This document shows positions 1-7,990 of a stretch of 20,274 nt of DNA, piece by piece (positions within the stretch are counted from its first letter, which is position 1; each line of letters opens with the position of its first letter). A model generated the notes under the pieces. That model saw nothing but the letters and a program-made list of their open reading frames with translations. It had not been told where the DNA came from and ran no database searches. Source of the DNA: Pseudomonadota bacterium (GTDB taxonomy: Bacteria > Pseudomonadota > Alphaproteobacteria > Rhizobiales > Xanthobacteraceae); the NCBI GenBank assembly GCA_023386635.1, contig JAEWJH010000077.1, forward strand, positions 1-20,274, written 5' to 3'. The position numbers and the translations under genes were made by a program.

Positions 1-16
1 CGCGGCTTTCAATCCG

Positions 17-57
17 CCTCATCCTGAGGAGCGGGCAAAGCCCGCGTCTCGAAGGAC
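17..57. repeat. Bradyrhizobium-type intergenic palindromic repeat, copy 1
   Basis: The unit starts CCTCATCCTGAGGAGC, has a short GGGC-AAA-GCCC hairpin in its middle, and ends GCGTCTCGAAGGACG. It matches the architecture of the abundant palindromic repeats found between genes in Bradyrhizobium and Rhodopseudomonas (CCTCAT..TGAGGAGC, variable hairpin, GCGTCTCGAA..ATGAGG). It lies head to head with a second copy at 82-128. No gene is attached to it. Assignment to the family is from memory of those genomes, not from a search. Confidence 0.65.
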
Positions 58-81
58 GCGGCGGCCACAGTTGCGCGCTCG

Positions 82-128
82 CCTCATGGTTCGAGACGCA
101 TCGCTGACGCGATGCTCCTCACCATGAC
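82..128. repeat. Bradyrhizobium-type intergenic palindromic repeat, copy 2 (inverted)
   Basis: Here the same unit is in the opposite orientation: CCTCATGGTTCGAGACGC, a GCATCGC-TGAC-GCGATGC hairpin, then TCCTCACCATGACG. The outer arms (CATGGT / ACCATG) and the inner hairpin are both complementary, so the whole unit can fold into one long interrupted stem. The central hairpin differs in sequence from copy 1 although the flanks are shared, which is usual for this repeat class. The rest of the left gap (129-350) shows nothing I can name apart from the ribosome binding site of the next gene. Confidence 0.65.
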
Positions 129-350
129 GCTCCGGGACAACAGCATTTGACACAAACCCTCCTCACCGCGTGCGAACAACGTCATCCCCGCTGACCTAAT
201 CGCTCACGCGATTGTGGGCCGCGGCCGCGCCGCGCGTGTTATCGTGATCTTCGCAACGACGGGACACGCGCCCGAGTCGGTTTCTGCCGCCGTTGCATCG
301 GGCGCCGCCCGCCTCCGCGACCCAAGTCCGCGACTTGAAGGAGGACGCGC

Positions 351-1145
351 ATGACGAACATCCACATTTACACCGGTGCGGACGCGCGCGTGACGCATCC
401 GCGCGTCAACACCATCACCGGCGCCGATCTCGCCGAGGCGCTGCGGCTCGGCTTCGACGACTTCCGCGCGATGCCGACGCATCTCTATTTTCTCGGGCTG
501 ATTTATCCGCTCGCCGGCGTGCTGCTGTTCGGCCTCACCTTCGGCTACAACCTGTTCCCCGTGCTGTTCCCGCTCGCCGCCGGCTTTGCGCTGATCGGCC
601 CGGTCGCCGCTATCGGCCTCTATGAACTGAGCCGGCAGCGCCAGCGCGGCGAAACGCCGGACCTCTCGCATGTGTTCGACGTGGTGCGCGCGCCGTCGTT
701 CCCGGCGATCCTGACCATCAGCGCCGGACTCGCGGTTCTGTTCTTCGCGTGGCTGTTGTGCGCGCAGACGCTGTACGAGACCCTGTTCGGCTACCTGCCG
801 CCGGACTCCATGGGCGGCTTCCTGCAGGAGGTGCTGACCACGTCGCACGGCCATGCGCTGATCCTGTGGGGCAACCTGATCGGCTTCGGCTTCGCCGTGG
901 TGGCGATGGTGGTCGGCGTGGTCTCGTTCCCGCTGCTGCTCGATCGCGACGTCGGCGTGCTCACCGCGCTGGAAACGTCCGCGCGCGCCGTGATGGCCAA
1001 TCCGGGTCCGATGGCGCTGTGGGGCCTGATCGTCGCGGCACTGCTGCTCGTCGGCTCGATCCCGCTGTTCGTCGGGCTGGCCGTGGTGGTGCCGGTGCTC
1101 GGCCATGCGACCTGGCATCTCTACCGGCGGCTGATCGCCGACTGA
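351..1145 (+). CDS. DUF2189 family integral membrane protein
   Basis: This 264-residue protein starts at an ATG with a strong AAGGAGG site 6 bases upstream (338-344). The N-terminal 40 residues are soluble and contain the stretch ADLAEALRLGFDDFRAMP, which is typical of DUF2189 proteins. Hydrophobic segments follow at about residues 46-66, 72-92, 119-139, 169-196 (long, perhaps two passes) and 221-252, so it should sit in the inner membrane. DUF2189 proteins are common in alphaproteobacteria and have no established function; some were once labelled as cytochrome c oxidase subunit-like, and I see no haem or copper ligand pattern here to support that. It stands alone: the next gene on the same strand starts 69 bases later with its own unrelated function. 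Confidence 0.85.
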   Translation: MTNIHIYTGADARVTHPRVNTITGADLAEALRLGFDDFRAMPTHLYFLGLIYPLAGVLLFGLTFGYNLFPVLFPLAAGFALIGPVAAIGLYELSRQRQRGETPDLSHVFDVVRAPSFPAILTISAGLAVLFFAWLLCAQTLYETLFGYLPPDSMGGFLQEVLTTSHGHALILWGNLIGFGFAVVAMVVGVVSFPLLLDRDVGVLTALETSARAVMANPGPMALWGLIVAALLLVGSIPLFVGLAVVVPVLGHATWHLYRRLIAD

Positions 1146-1214
1146 ACGGCCGCACCGTCGTCGGGCATGTCAGTTGAGACTTGCCATCGGCGGCCCCTCG
1201 CGCGATGACGGGGC

Positions 1215-1502
1215 ATGACACATGCCCCGTCAGACGAGGTCCGCGACAATCCCGCCCGCCATCGCTTCGAACTGGAGGCCGACGGCCATCTGGCCATCGC
1301 CGTCTATTCGCTGGCGCCGGGCGTGATCACCTTCATCCACACCGAAGTGCCGGATGCGCTGGCCGGCCGCGGCATCGGCTCGCGTCTGGCGAAGGGCGCG
1401 CTGGCGCAGGTCCGCGACCGCGGGCTGAAGGTGGTGCCGCGCTGTCCCTTCATCCGCGGCTATATCGAGAAGCATCCGGAGTGGCAGGATCTGCTCGCCT
1501 GA
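1215..1502 (+). CDS. Small GNAT-fold N-acetyltransferase (YidJ/YjdJ type)
   Basis: At 95 residues this is the minimal GNAT type (COG2388 group), about half the length of ordinary GCN5-related acetyltransferases. The acetyl-CoA pyrophosphate loop is visible as ALAGRGIGSRLAKGAL (about residues 49-64). The C-terminal CPFIRGYIEKHPEWQDLL (about 76-94) is the signature of this small subfamily, with a conserved Cys and the HPE motif. The family is presumed to transfer acetyl from acetyl-CoA, but the substrates are unknown. The start is constrained because an in-frame TGA lies at 1206-1208, just upstream of the ATG; the ribosome binding site is weak (GGGG close to the start). It is cytoplasmic, with no signal peptide or membrane segment. 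Confidence 0.85.
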   Translation: MTHAPSDEVRDNPARHRFELEADGHLAIAVYSLAPGVITFIHTEVPDALAGRGIGSRLAKGALAQVRDRGLKVVPRCPFIRGYIEKHPEWQDLLA

Positions 1503-1734
1503 TCGGCGTGTTCCTCGTGTCTCCCATTCCCGCGCTTTCTCTTGACAGCGTGACGCGTCGGGTTCACGTCCCATTCAGCCGTGCTGTGCTGTGTTGCGGC
1601 ACGCGATCTCCGTCTCCGCAAGGATAACCAACCCCCGATGCCCAACGGCCCTAGTAGCCGATTATCGAAACAGCCGCGTCCCGCGGCGGGTTGATCCGTC
1701 CGGCTCACCCGCCCCCGTGGCCCGAGGTGAGCTG

Positions 1735-3108
<1,374 letters not shown>

Positions 3109-3112
3109 CCGA

Positions 3113-3346
3113 TCATTTCCAGGCGACGCGGCCACGCTTGAGATTGCCGAACATATCCTTGCAGGCGCAGGCGTCGCCGGCTTGAGCATAGCGCGCCGGC
3201 GTGCACGTGATCTTGCCCGGCGCAACGCAGATCGCCGCACCATGCGCCCGCTCGCGCAGCGGCTGCGCCGCCGACGGCGTTATCATGGCGACAACGGCAA
3301 CCACTGCAACGGCGACCGCGGCGGCAGGACGAAACAGCGTGATCAT
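3113..3346 (-). CDS. Small secreted protein with four cysteines
   Basis: This is a 77-residue protein with a clear Sec signal peptide: a short basic start (MITLFRP), an Ala/Val-rich hydrophobic core to about residue 20, and a likely cleavage after PSAA (residue 27). The mature part of about 50 residues has cysteines at 40, 48, 60 and 62 in the pattern CVAPGKITC...GDACAC, which could make two disulfides in the periplasm. Similar small Cys-containing exported proteins are common and unnamed in Bradyrhizobium relatives; I do not recognise a function. An upstream ATG at 3388 would add 14 residues in front of the signal peptide, which is less likely. The start chosen has GGGAG about 11 bases upstream. 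It is convergent with mgtE. Confidence 0.65.
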   Translation of the reverse strand: MITLFRPAAAVAVAVVAVVAMITPSAAQPLRERAHGAAICVAPGKITCTPARYAQAGDACACKDMFGNLKRGRVAWK

Positions 3347-3465
3347 GACAATCGAGGCTCCCGATCGAATTGAGGGAACTCTCGTCATTCGCGCGGCGAT
3401 TTCAAGATCGTCGGCATAAACCCCGGTATTAACCTAAATGCCGGTGCCGGTGCAGCGTGGCGGTC

Positions 3466-3918
3466 TCACAGCTTCGGCAACGGCCGCTCCGCGTTCGCCG
3501 ACGGCACCTTCACCAGCGCCTCGCCGTCGAGCACGACCTCGTCGCCCACCTTGCAGATGCAGGATAGCCGCGCCCGGTGTTTCTCCGGCACGAGCTCGAT
3601 CACCTCGACGATGACATCCACGGTATCGCCGATCTTTACCGGCGCGCGGAAGTTCAACGTCTGCGACATGTAGATGGCGCCGGGACCGGGCAGCCGCGTA
3701 CCGAGCACTGCCGAGATCAGGCTCGCGGTATAAAGCCCGTGCGCGATCCGCGTGCCGAACGGCGTCTTGGCGGCGAAATGTTCAGACAGATGAATCGGAT
3801 TGCGATCGCCGCTGATAGCGGCAAATCCGACCACATCGGATGCGTCAACCGTCTTCGACAGACTTTCGGTCATGCCGACCGACAGATCCTCGAAAAACAA
3901 CGTGCGCAGCGTGAGCAT
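3466..3918 (-). CDS. MaoC-like (R)-specific enoyl-CoA hydratase family protein
   Basis: This 150-residue protein is a single hot-dog-fold MaoC domain. The hydratase 2 motif FAAISGDRNPIH occupies residues 32-43 and carries the catalytic Asp38 and His43 pair, followed by the usual FGTRIAHGLYTASL. Members such as PhaJ hydrate trans-2-enoyl-CoA to (R)-3-hydroxyacyl-CoA, linking beta-oxidation to polyhydroxyalkanoate or lipid synthesis; the true substrate here cannot be read from sequence. An AGAGG site 6-7 bases upstream supports the start. It is the last gene of a minus-strand unit: it begins 10 bases after the MFS transporter stop, so it is probably cotranscribed with the transporter and the binding protein. 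It is a soluble cytoplasmic enzyme. Confidence 0.9.
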   Translation of the reverse strand: MLTLRTLFFEDLSVGMTESLSKTVDASDVVGFAAISGDRNPIHLSEHFAAKTPFGTRIAHGLYTASLISAVLGTRLPGPGAIYMSQTLNFRAPVKIGDTVDVIVEVIELVPEKHRARLSCICKVGDEVVLDGEALVKVPSANAERPLPKL

Positions 3919-3928
3919 TGTCGGCCTC

Positions 3929-5101
3929 TCAGGTTTCGCCGCGGCGGCATAGCACGAAAATTATGAGGACGATGAGAAGATTGACCACCGCAGCCCCCAG
4001 GAGCGCAATCAAAGTCACAGACGGTCCGACCGCCGTCAGCATCGACGCGCCGACGAGCGGCGCCAGCGCCTGGGCAATCAGGCTTGGGAACGCGATCAAA
4101 CCCATCACACGGGGAAACCGCTCCGGACCAAAGATCGTCAGCGGCAAGGTGCCGCGCGCGATCCAGGACACGCCGTAGCCGCCGCCGAACAGGAAGATCG
4201 CGAGCGCAAAGCCCGGCCATCCGGCCAGCAAAATCGTCAGGCCGGCAACCACAAGCACGCTGCTTCCGAGCAGGGTCCATACCGGATGATAGCGGTTGCC
4301 GAAAAGGTTCTCGAGCAGCCGCACCACCACCTGCGAAGGCCCGAAGATCGCGCCGATCCAGATGGCCGTCATCACATCGGCACCCAGCGACTGCAGAACG
4401 ATGAGCAGATTGACTACCAGCAGCGCACCGATGGCGCTGACGATCGCGAGACTCGCGGCAATCAATGTCAGCATCAGCCGATCGCGCGTGCCACGCAACG
4501 GCGCTGTGTGCTGCGGATCGACCCGTGCCGGTGCCGGCGGATCGGCGCCGCGAAAGGCCAGGAGTTGCAGCGGCAGTCCGACCGTCAGATGCAGCACCGC
4601 ATAGATGGCGAGAGCAAAACGCCAGCCCACAGCGTCAATGAGAAACGCGCTGAACGGCCAGCACACAGTGCTGGCGAAGCCGCCGATCAGCGTGAGGCTC
4701 GCGATCGCGCTGCGGGCTTTGAGGCCGTAGCGGCGACCGAGCGCCGCGAACACGGCATCGTAGAGCCCGGTGCCCATGCCGACGCCGATCAGCGCCCAGC
4801 CGATGAAATAAATCGGCAGGGCCGTCGCGATGGCAAGGGTGCCAAGGCCGGCAGCAAATGTCAGCGAACTGACGAGGAAGATCGGCCGTCCGCCGTGATC
4901 CTGCACCAGCCGACCGACCCGCGGGGAGATCAGCCCAGCCAGCAGCAGACCGAAGGTCAGTCCCCCGACCAATATGCTGAGCGGCCAGCCAAGCTCCGAC
5001 GCGATCGCCGGCGCAAACACCGCAGGGATATAGAATGACGATCCCCAAGCCAGGATCTGCACGATCCCAAGGGCAACGACCGCTGTCGTTTTCGACGGCA
5101 C
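3929..5101 (-). CDS. MFS transporter
   Basis: This 390-residue protein has about twelve hydrophobic segments across its whole length and the loop 2-3 motif A of the major facilitator superfamily, seen as GRLVQDHGGRPIF (about residues 63-75). A central cytoplasmic loop (about 208-230, with ADPPAPARVDPQHT) divides two six-helix halves. The substrate is unknown. The start codon is GTG: an AAGGAG site lies 8 bases upstream and overlaps the TAA of the preceding gene, which ends only 12 bases away. This spacing implies translational coupling with the ModA-like binding protein. It precedes the MaoC hydratase by 10 bases. An efflux or uptake role for an organic acid that the hydratase handles as a CoA ester is a possibility, but that is inference from neighbourhood only. 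Confidence 0.9.
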   Translation of the reverse strand: MPSKTTAVVALGIVQILAWGSSFYIPAVFAPAIASELGWPLSILVGGLTFGLLLAGLISPRVGRLVQDHGGRPIFLVSSLTFAAGLGTLAIATALPIYFIGWALIGVGMGTGLYDAVFAALGRRYGLKARSAIASLTLIGGFASTVCWPFSAFLIDAVGWRFALAIYAVLHLTVGLPLQLLAFRGADPPAPARVDPQHTAPLRGTRDRLMLTLIAASLAIVSAIGALLVVNLLIVLQSLGADVMTAIWIGAIFGPSQVVVRLLENLFGNRYHPVWTLLGSSVLVVAGLTILLAGWPGFALAIFLFGGGYGVSWIARGTLPLTIFGPERFPRVMGLIAFPSLIAQALAPLVGASMLTAVGPSVTLIALLGAAVVNLLIVLIIFVLCRRGET

Positions 5102-5113
5102 CCGTCCGGCTCC

Positions 5114-5899
5114 TTAAGAGCCCGCAGGCTCCATGCCTTTGCTCTTGAGCACCGCGGCGGCCTTGGCGTCGTGCAGCGCTTCCAGCAATTGCCGCGCTTC
5201 CACCGGCGTCTTGCTGCCGCTGGAAAGTCCGCCGGCATAGGTGGTGATGTTCTGAATCTCCTTCGGCAGCGGGCCGACCAGCGTGACGCCGCGCACCGGC
5301 ACGATCTCACTGATCTGATGGATGCCAAGTTCGGCTTCCCCGCTGGCGATCAGGTCGGCGACATAGCCGCCGCGCTTGAGCCTGGCTTTGGCGCGAATCT
5401 GGTCGGCGATGCCCAAGCGCTCGAACAGTTTGTCCAGATAGATGCCGCTCGATCCGCCGCTCGCCGGATCGATATAGGCTACGGTCTTGGCGGCCAGCAG
5501 CGTCGCCATGAAGGCATCGACGGTGGAAATATCCGGTCGGGCCGCGCCTTCCTTGACCACGACGCCGATGCCGACAGTCGCAAGGGCGATCCGACTGCCT
5601 GGCATTACCCTGCCCTTGGCGATCAGATCGTCGATTGCGCGCGGGGTGATCACTGCCACGTCGAAAGCCTCGCCGCCCTCGATCCGTTTGGCGAGCCCGC
5701 CCGCGGTGTCATTGTCCACGGTGACCTTATGGCCGGTCCGCTGCTCGAAATCCGGAACCAAAGCCAGGAGCACCTGCTTGAAAGCGCCGGCGGTCAGAAC
5801 CTTCAGTTCGGCTGCGACCCCGGGACCGGACAAAGCCAGCCAGAACGCCACAGCGAGGCCACCCGCTACGCTCCCAACGCCGCCTTTTCGATGCGTCAT
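5114..5899 (-). CDS. ModA-like periplasmic substrate-binding protein
   Basis: This 261-residue protein has a signal peptide (GGLAVAFWLALSGPGVAA, cleavage near residue 30) followed by a type II periplasmic binding fold of the ModA/SBP_bac_11 kind: ELKVLTAGAFKQVLLALVPD, GEAFDVAVITP, and the hinge-region YIDPASGGSSGIYLDKL. Such proteins are often auto-annotated as molybdate binding proteins, but there is no modB or modC permease or ATPase beside it, and instead an MFS transporter and a MaoC hydratase follow at 12 and 10 bases. The ligand is therefore open. A GGGGA site 9 bases upstream supports the ATG. The promoter should lie in the adjacent gap, where an AAAACC-TGG-GGTTTT inverted repeat sits about 65 bases before the start. 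Confidence 0.85.
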   Translation of the reverse strand: MTHRKGGVGSVAGGLAVAFWLALSGPGVAAELKVLTAGAFKQVLLALVPDFEQRTGHKVTVDNDTAGGLAKRIEGGEAFDVAVITPRAIDDLIAKGRVMPGSRIALATVGIGVVVKEGAARPDISTVDAFMATLLAAKTVAYIDPASGGSSGIYLDKLFERLGIADQIRAKARLKRGGYVADLIASGEAELGIHQISEIVPVRGVTLVGPLPKEIQNITTYAGGLSSGSKTPVEARQLLEALHDAKAAAVLKSKGMEPAGS

Positions 5900-5964
5900 G
5901 CTCTGCCATCCCCGTTTTTGGTGAGTTTACCGAGATTGGACGAGAAATCCCGGATTCCGTGGCC

Positions 5965-5979
5965 AAAACCTGGGGTTTT
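5965..5979. promoter_or_regulatory. Inverted repeat upstream of the binding protein unit
   Basis: The sequence AAAACC-TGG-GGTTTT is a perfect 6-base inverted repeat with a 3-base centre, about 65 bases upstream of the ModA-like gene. Its position and symmetry fit an operator, but no regulator is encoded nearby and I know of no match to a named box. Confidence 0.25.
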
Positions 5980-6120
5980 TACCCGCTGTGCAGACGAACT
6001 ATCCAAAAGCAAATGATGTCAGTGCCCTGTGGTGCATAGCCGCAGCAATGCGGCTGTCACACCATCGACACATGATTCGCATATCCACGGAGGCTCTTTT
6101 TTGAAATAATAATTCCAATT

Positions 6121-6134
6121 TCTGGTATTCCAGA
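6121..6134. promoter_or_regulatory. Inverted repeat in the DUF1127 upstream region
   Basis: TCTGG-TATT-CCAGA is a perfect 5-base inverted repeat that extends outward as TTTCTGG / CCAGAGA with one mismatch. It lies in the AT-rich part of the gap, about 170 bases before the DUF1127 start. It may be an operator; no regulator can be assigned. Confidence 0.25.
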
Positions 6135-6250
6135 GAAACTAGGCGTTTGAAGGCCGTTCCTATTAATAAACGTTACTTTTAGCCATGCGTTTTAGGACTA
6201 GCTGCACCGCAATATAGTTCCTTTTGCATCGCGGCATCGAGGTGTATGTA

Positions 6251-6274
6251 ATGGCCATGACGTTGACCGGCTGA
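6251..6274 (+). CDS. Candidate leader peptide (uORF) of the DUF1127 gene
   Basis: Seven codons, MAMTLTG then TGA, start at an ATG with a GAGGTG site 6 bases upstream (6239-6244), better placed than many real sites in this window. The frame ends 32 bases before the DUF1127 start. It may be a translated leader or chance. No run of rare or regulatory codons is apparent. Confidence 0.25.
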   Translation: MAMTLTG

Positions 6275-6306
6275 TCGTCCGGTCCGAAAGCAAGAGGACC
6301 AAGACC

Positions 6307-6459
6307 ATGTTCATCACCATCATCCGCTTCCTCCAGGCCTGGCGCCGTTACAACCGCAGCCTGAACGAGCTTTCCCGCCTCGGCGACCGTGAGCTCGCTG
6401 ACATCGGCATCAACCGCTCGGAAATCCCCACTGTCGCCTGGAAGGCCGCGAACGCCTAA
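6307..6459 (+). CDS. DUF1127 microprotein
   Basis: This 50-residue basic protein reads MFITIIRFLQAWRRYNRS at its start and continues with the DUF1127 core LNELSRLGDRELADIGINRS, ending EIPTVAWKAANA. DUF1127 proteins are Arg-rich small proteins found in many copies in alphaproteobacteria; members have been linked to RNA turnover and to phosphate and carbon metabolism in Rhodobacter and Agrobacterium, and several are stress induced. An AGAGGA site (6293-6298) lies 8 bases before the ATG. The gene is monocistronic: a strong terminator follows 27 bases after the stop. It also has a long untranslated leader with a possible tiny uORF. Confidence 0.9.
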   Translation: MFITIIRFLQAWRRYNRSLNELSRLGDRELADIGINRSEIPTVAWKAANA

Positions 6460-6486
6460 CTTCGTCGTCCTCCAAACGATCGAAAG

Positions 6487-6520
6487 CGCCCGCCAAGACC
6501 TCGGTCTTGCGGGCGTTTTT
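6487..6520 (+). terminator. Intrinsic terminator of the DUF1127 gene
   Basis: The left arm CGCCCGC then AAGAC (with one bulged C at 6494) pairs with GTCTT then GCGGGCG around a CTCG loop, and a run of five T follows at 6516-6520. This is a textbook Rho-independent terminator. It separates the DUF1127 gene from trmFO, so trmFO must have its own promoter in the last 60 bases before its start or be transcribed by read-through. Confidence 0.9.
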
Positions 6521-6580
6521 CGTTTGAGGGCGGCGCTACACGGGTTGCCGCACCGATGCGCCCCGCATAGGTTGCCGCGC

Positions 6581-7990
6581 ATGTCAGCGGCCCCTCACAA
6601 ACCCGTTCACGTCATCGGCGGCGGTCTCGCCGGCTCGGAAGCAACGTGGCAACTCGCGGAACTCGGCATTCCCGTGGTGCTGCATGAGATGCGCCCGGTC
6701 CGGGCCACGGCCGCGCACAAGACCGGCGGCCTCGCCGAACTGGTGTGCTCCAACTCCTTCCGCTCGGACGACGCGCAGAACAATGCGGTCGGCCTGCTGC
6801 ATGCGGAAATGCGGCTGCTCGGCTCGCTGATCATGCGCACCGCCGACGCGCATCCGGTGCCCGCCGGCAGCGCGCTGGCCGTCGACCGCGAGGGCTTTTC
6901 CGCCGCCGTCACCGCCGCGCTGGAAGCGCATCCGCTGGTGACCATCGACCGCTCGGAAATCGCCGGTCTGCCGCCCGAGGACTGGGAAAGCGTAATCATC
7001 GCGACCGGTCCGTTGACCTCACCGCCGCTGGCCGATGCCATCCGCGCCCTGAGCGGCGAAGAGTCCCTCGCCTTCTTCGATGCGCTGGCGCCGATCGTGC
7101 ACCGCGACTCCATCGACATGTCGGTCGCCTGGTTCCAGTCGCGCTACGACAAGTCCGGCGCCGACTACATCAACTGTCCGATGGACCGCGCGCAATACGA
7201 AGCCTTCGTCGACGCACTGAAAACCGGCGAGCGGGTGTCGTTCCATGACTGGGAAGCCTCAACCCCCTATTTCGATGGCTGCCTGCCGATCGAGGTGATG
7301 GCGGATCGCGGCTCCGAGACGCTGCGTCACGGGCCGATGAAGCCGATGGGGCTAACCAATGCGCATAAGCCAACCGAGAAGGCTTATGCCGTGGTGCAGC
7401 TGCGGCAGGACAACAAGCTCGGCACACTGTTCAACATTGTCGGCTTCCAGACCAAACTGAAGCACGGCGAGCAGGTGCGCATCTTCCGCACCATTCCCGG
7501 CCTCGAGAATGCGGAGTTCGCCCGCCTCGGCGGCCTGCATCGCAACACCTACCTCAACTCGCCGCGCCTGCTCGACGCGACCTTGCGGCTGAAAGCGATG
7601 CCGCGGCTGCGCTTCGCCGGGCAGATCACCGGCTGCGAAGGTTACGTAGAATCCTCGGCCGTCGGCCTGATGGCCGCGCGGTTTGCCGCCGCCGAACGAC
7701 GCGGCGAACCGGCGAGCCTGCCGCCGCTGACGACCGCGCACGGCGCTCTGCTCAACCACATCACCGGCGGGCATCTCGAAACCATCGATGCCGGCCCGCG
7801 CTCGTTCCAGCCGATGAATGTCAATTTCGGCCTGTTCCCGCCGGTGCAAGAGGCGCCGAAAAAAGGCGCGGACGGCAAGCGCCTGCGCGCGACCGAGCGC
7901 ACTATTGCCAGAAAGCAGGCGCTGACCCGGCGCGCGCTCGCCGATCTGCAGGCCTGGATCGCCGGCACACCGGCCGCGGCGGCCGAATGA
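6581..7990 (+). CDS. trmFO: tRNA (uracil-54-C5)-methyltransferase, folate/FAD dependent
   Basis: TrmFO makes ribothymidine at position 54 of the T loop of tRNA, using methylenetetrahydrofolate as carbon donor and FADH2 as reductant. This 469-residue copy opens with the FAD dinucleotide motif VIGGGLAGSEA (residues 11-21), then GGLAELVCSNSFRSDD carrying Cys56, and ADYINCPMD carrying Cys199; these correspond to the two functional cysteines known from the Bacillus enzyme. The C-terminal FAD-binding part has FAGQITGCEGYVESSAVG. The ATG at 6581 is preferred to an in-frame ATG at 6389, because the longer version would run through the DUF1127 gene and its terminator. Its stop overlaps the next start as ATGA, so the two genes are translationally coupled. 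Length is normal for alphaproteobacteria. Confidence 0.95.
   Translation: MSAAPHKPVHVIGGGLAGSEATWQLAELGIPVVLHEMRPVRATAAHKTGGLAELVCSNSFRSDDAQNNAVGLLHAEMRLLGSLIMRTADAHPVPAGSALAVDREGFSAAVTAALEAHPLVTIDRSEIAGLPPEDWESVIIATGPLTSPPLADAIRALSGEESLAFFDALAPIVHRDSIDMSVAWFQSRYDKSGADYINCPMDRAQYEAFVDALKTGERVSFHDWEASTPYFDGCLPIEVMADRGSETLRHGPMKPMGLTNAHKPTEKAYAVVQLRQDNKLGTLFNIVGFQTKLKHGEQVRIFRTIPGLENAEFARLGGLHRNTYLNSPRLLDATLRLKAMPRLRFAGQITGCEGYVESSAVGLMAARFAAAERRGEPASLPPLTTAHGALLNHITGGHLETIDAGPRSFQPMNVNFGLFPPVQEAPKKGADGKRLRATERTIARKQALTRRALADLQAWIAGTPAAAAE

Larger units (their letters stand above)
5900..6306. other. AT-richer intergenic gap between divergent units
   Basis: This 407-base gap separates the minus-strand binding protein unit from the plus-strand DUF1127 gene and is visibly richer in A and T than its neighbours. 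It holds an inverted repeat AAAACC-TGG-GGTTTT (5965-5979), a hairpin AGCCGCA-GCAA-TGCGGCT with a GNRA-type loop (6038-6055) and no T run on either side, an inverted repeat TCTGG-TATT-CCAGA (6121-6134), and a seven-codon reading frame with its own ribosome binding site (6251-6274). I could not identify a convincing promoter, although both flanking units need one here. Confidence 0.6.

Noticed and set aside
1542..1570. A TTGACA box upstream of mgtE
   Set aside because: No acceptable -10 sequence occurs 16-18 bases downstream (CACGTC), so a promoter call is not justified.
4286..5038. A 250-codon open frame antisense to the MFS transporter
   Set aside because: Gln/Arg/His-rich low-information translation, covered entirely by a clear transporter gene.
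5114..5899. Calling the binding protein ModA
   Set aside because: No modB or modC neighbours and no ligand residues I can verify; a family-level name is safer.
5171..6016. A 281-codon open frame antisense to the ModA-like gene
   Set aside because: No recognisable domain, and the minus strand encodes a complete binding protein with signal peptide.
6144..6160. An EcfG-like promoter on the minus strand upstream of the ModA-like gene
   Set aside because: GGAAC is present, but the second box reads AGTT or GTTT at the wrong spacing, and it lies over 250 bases from the gene.
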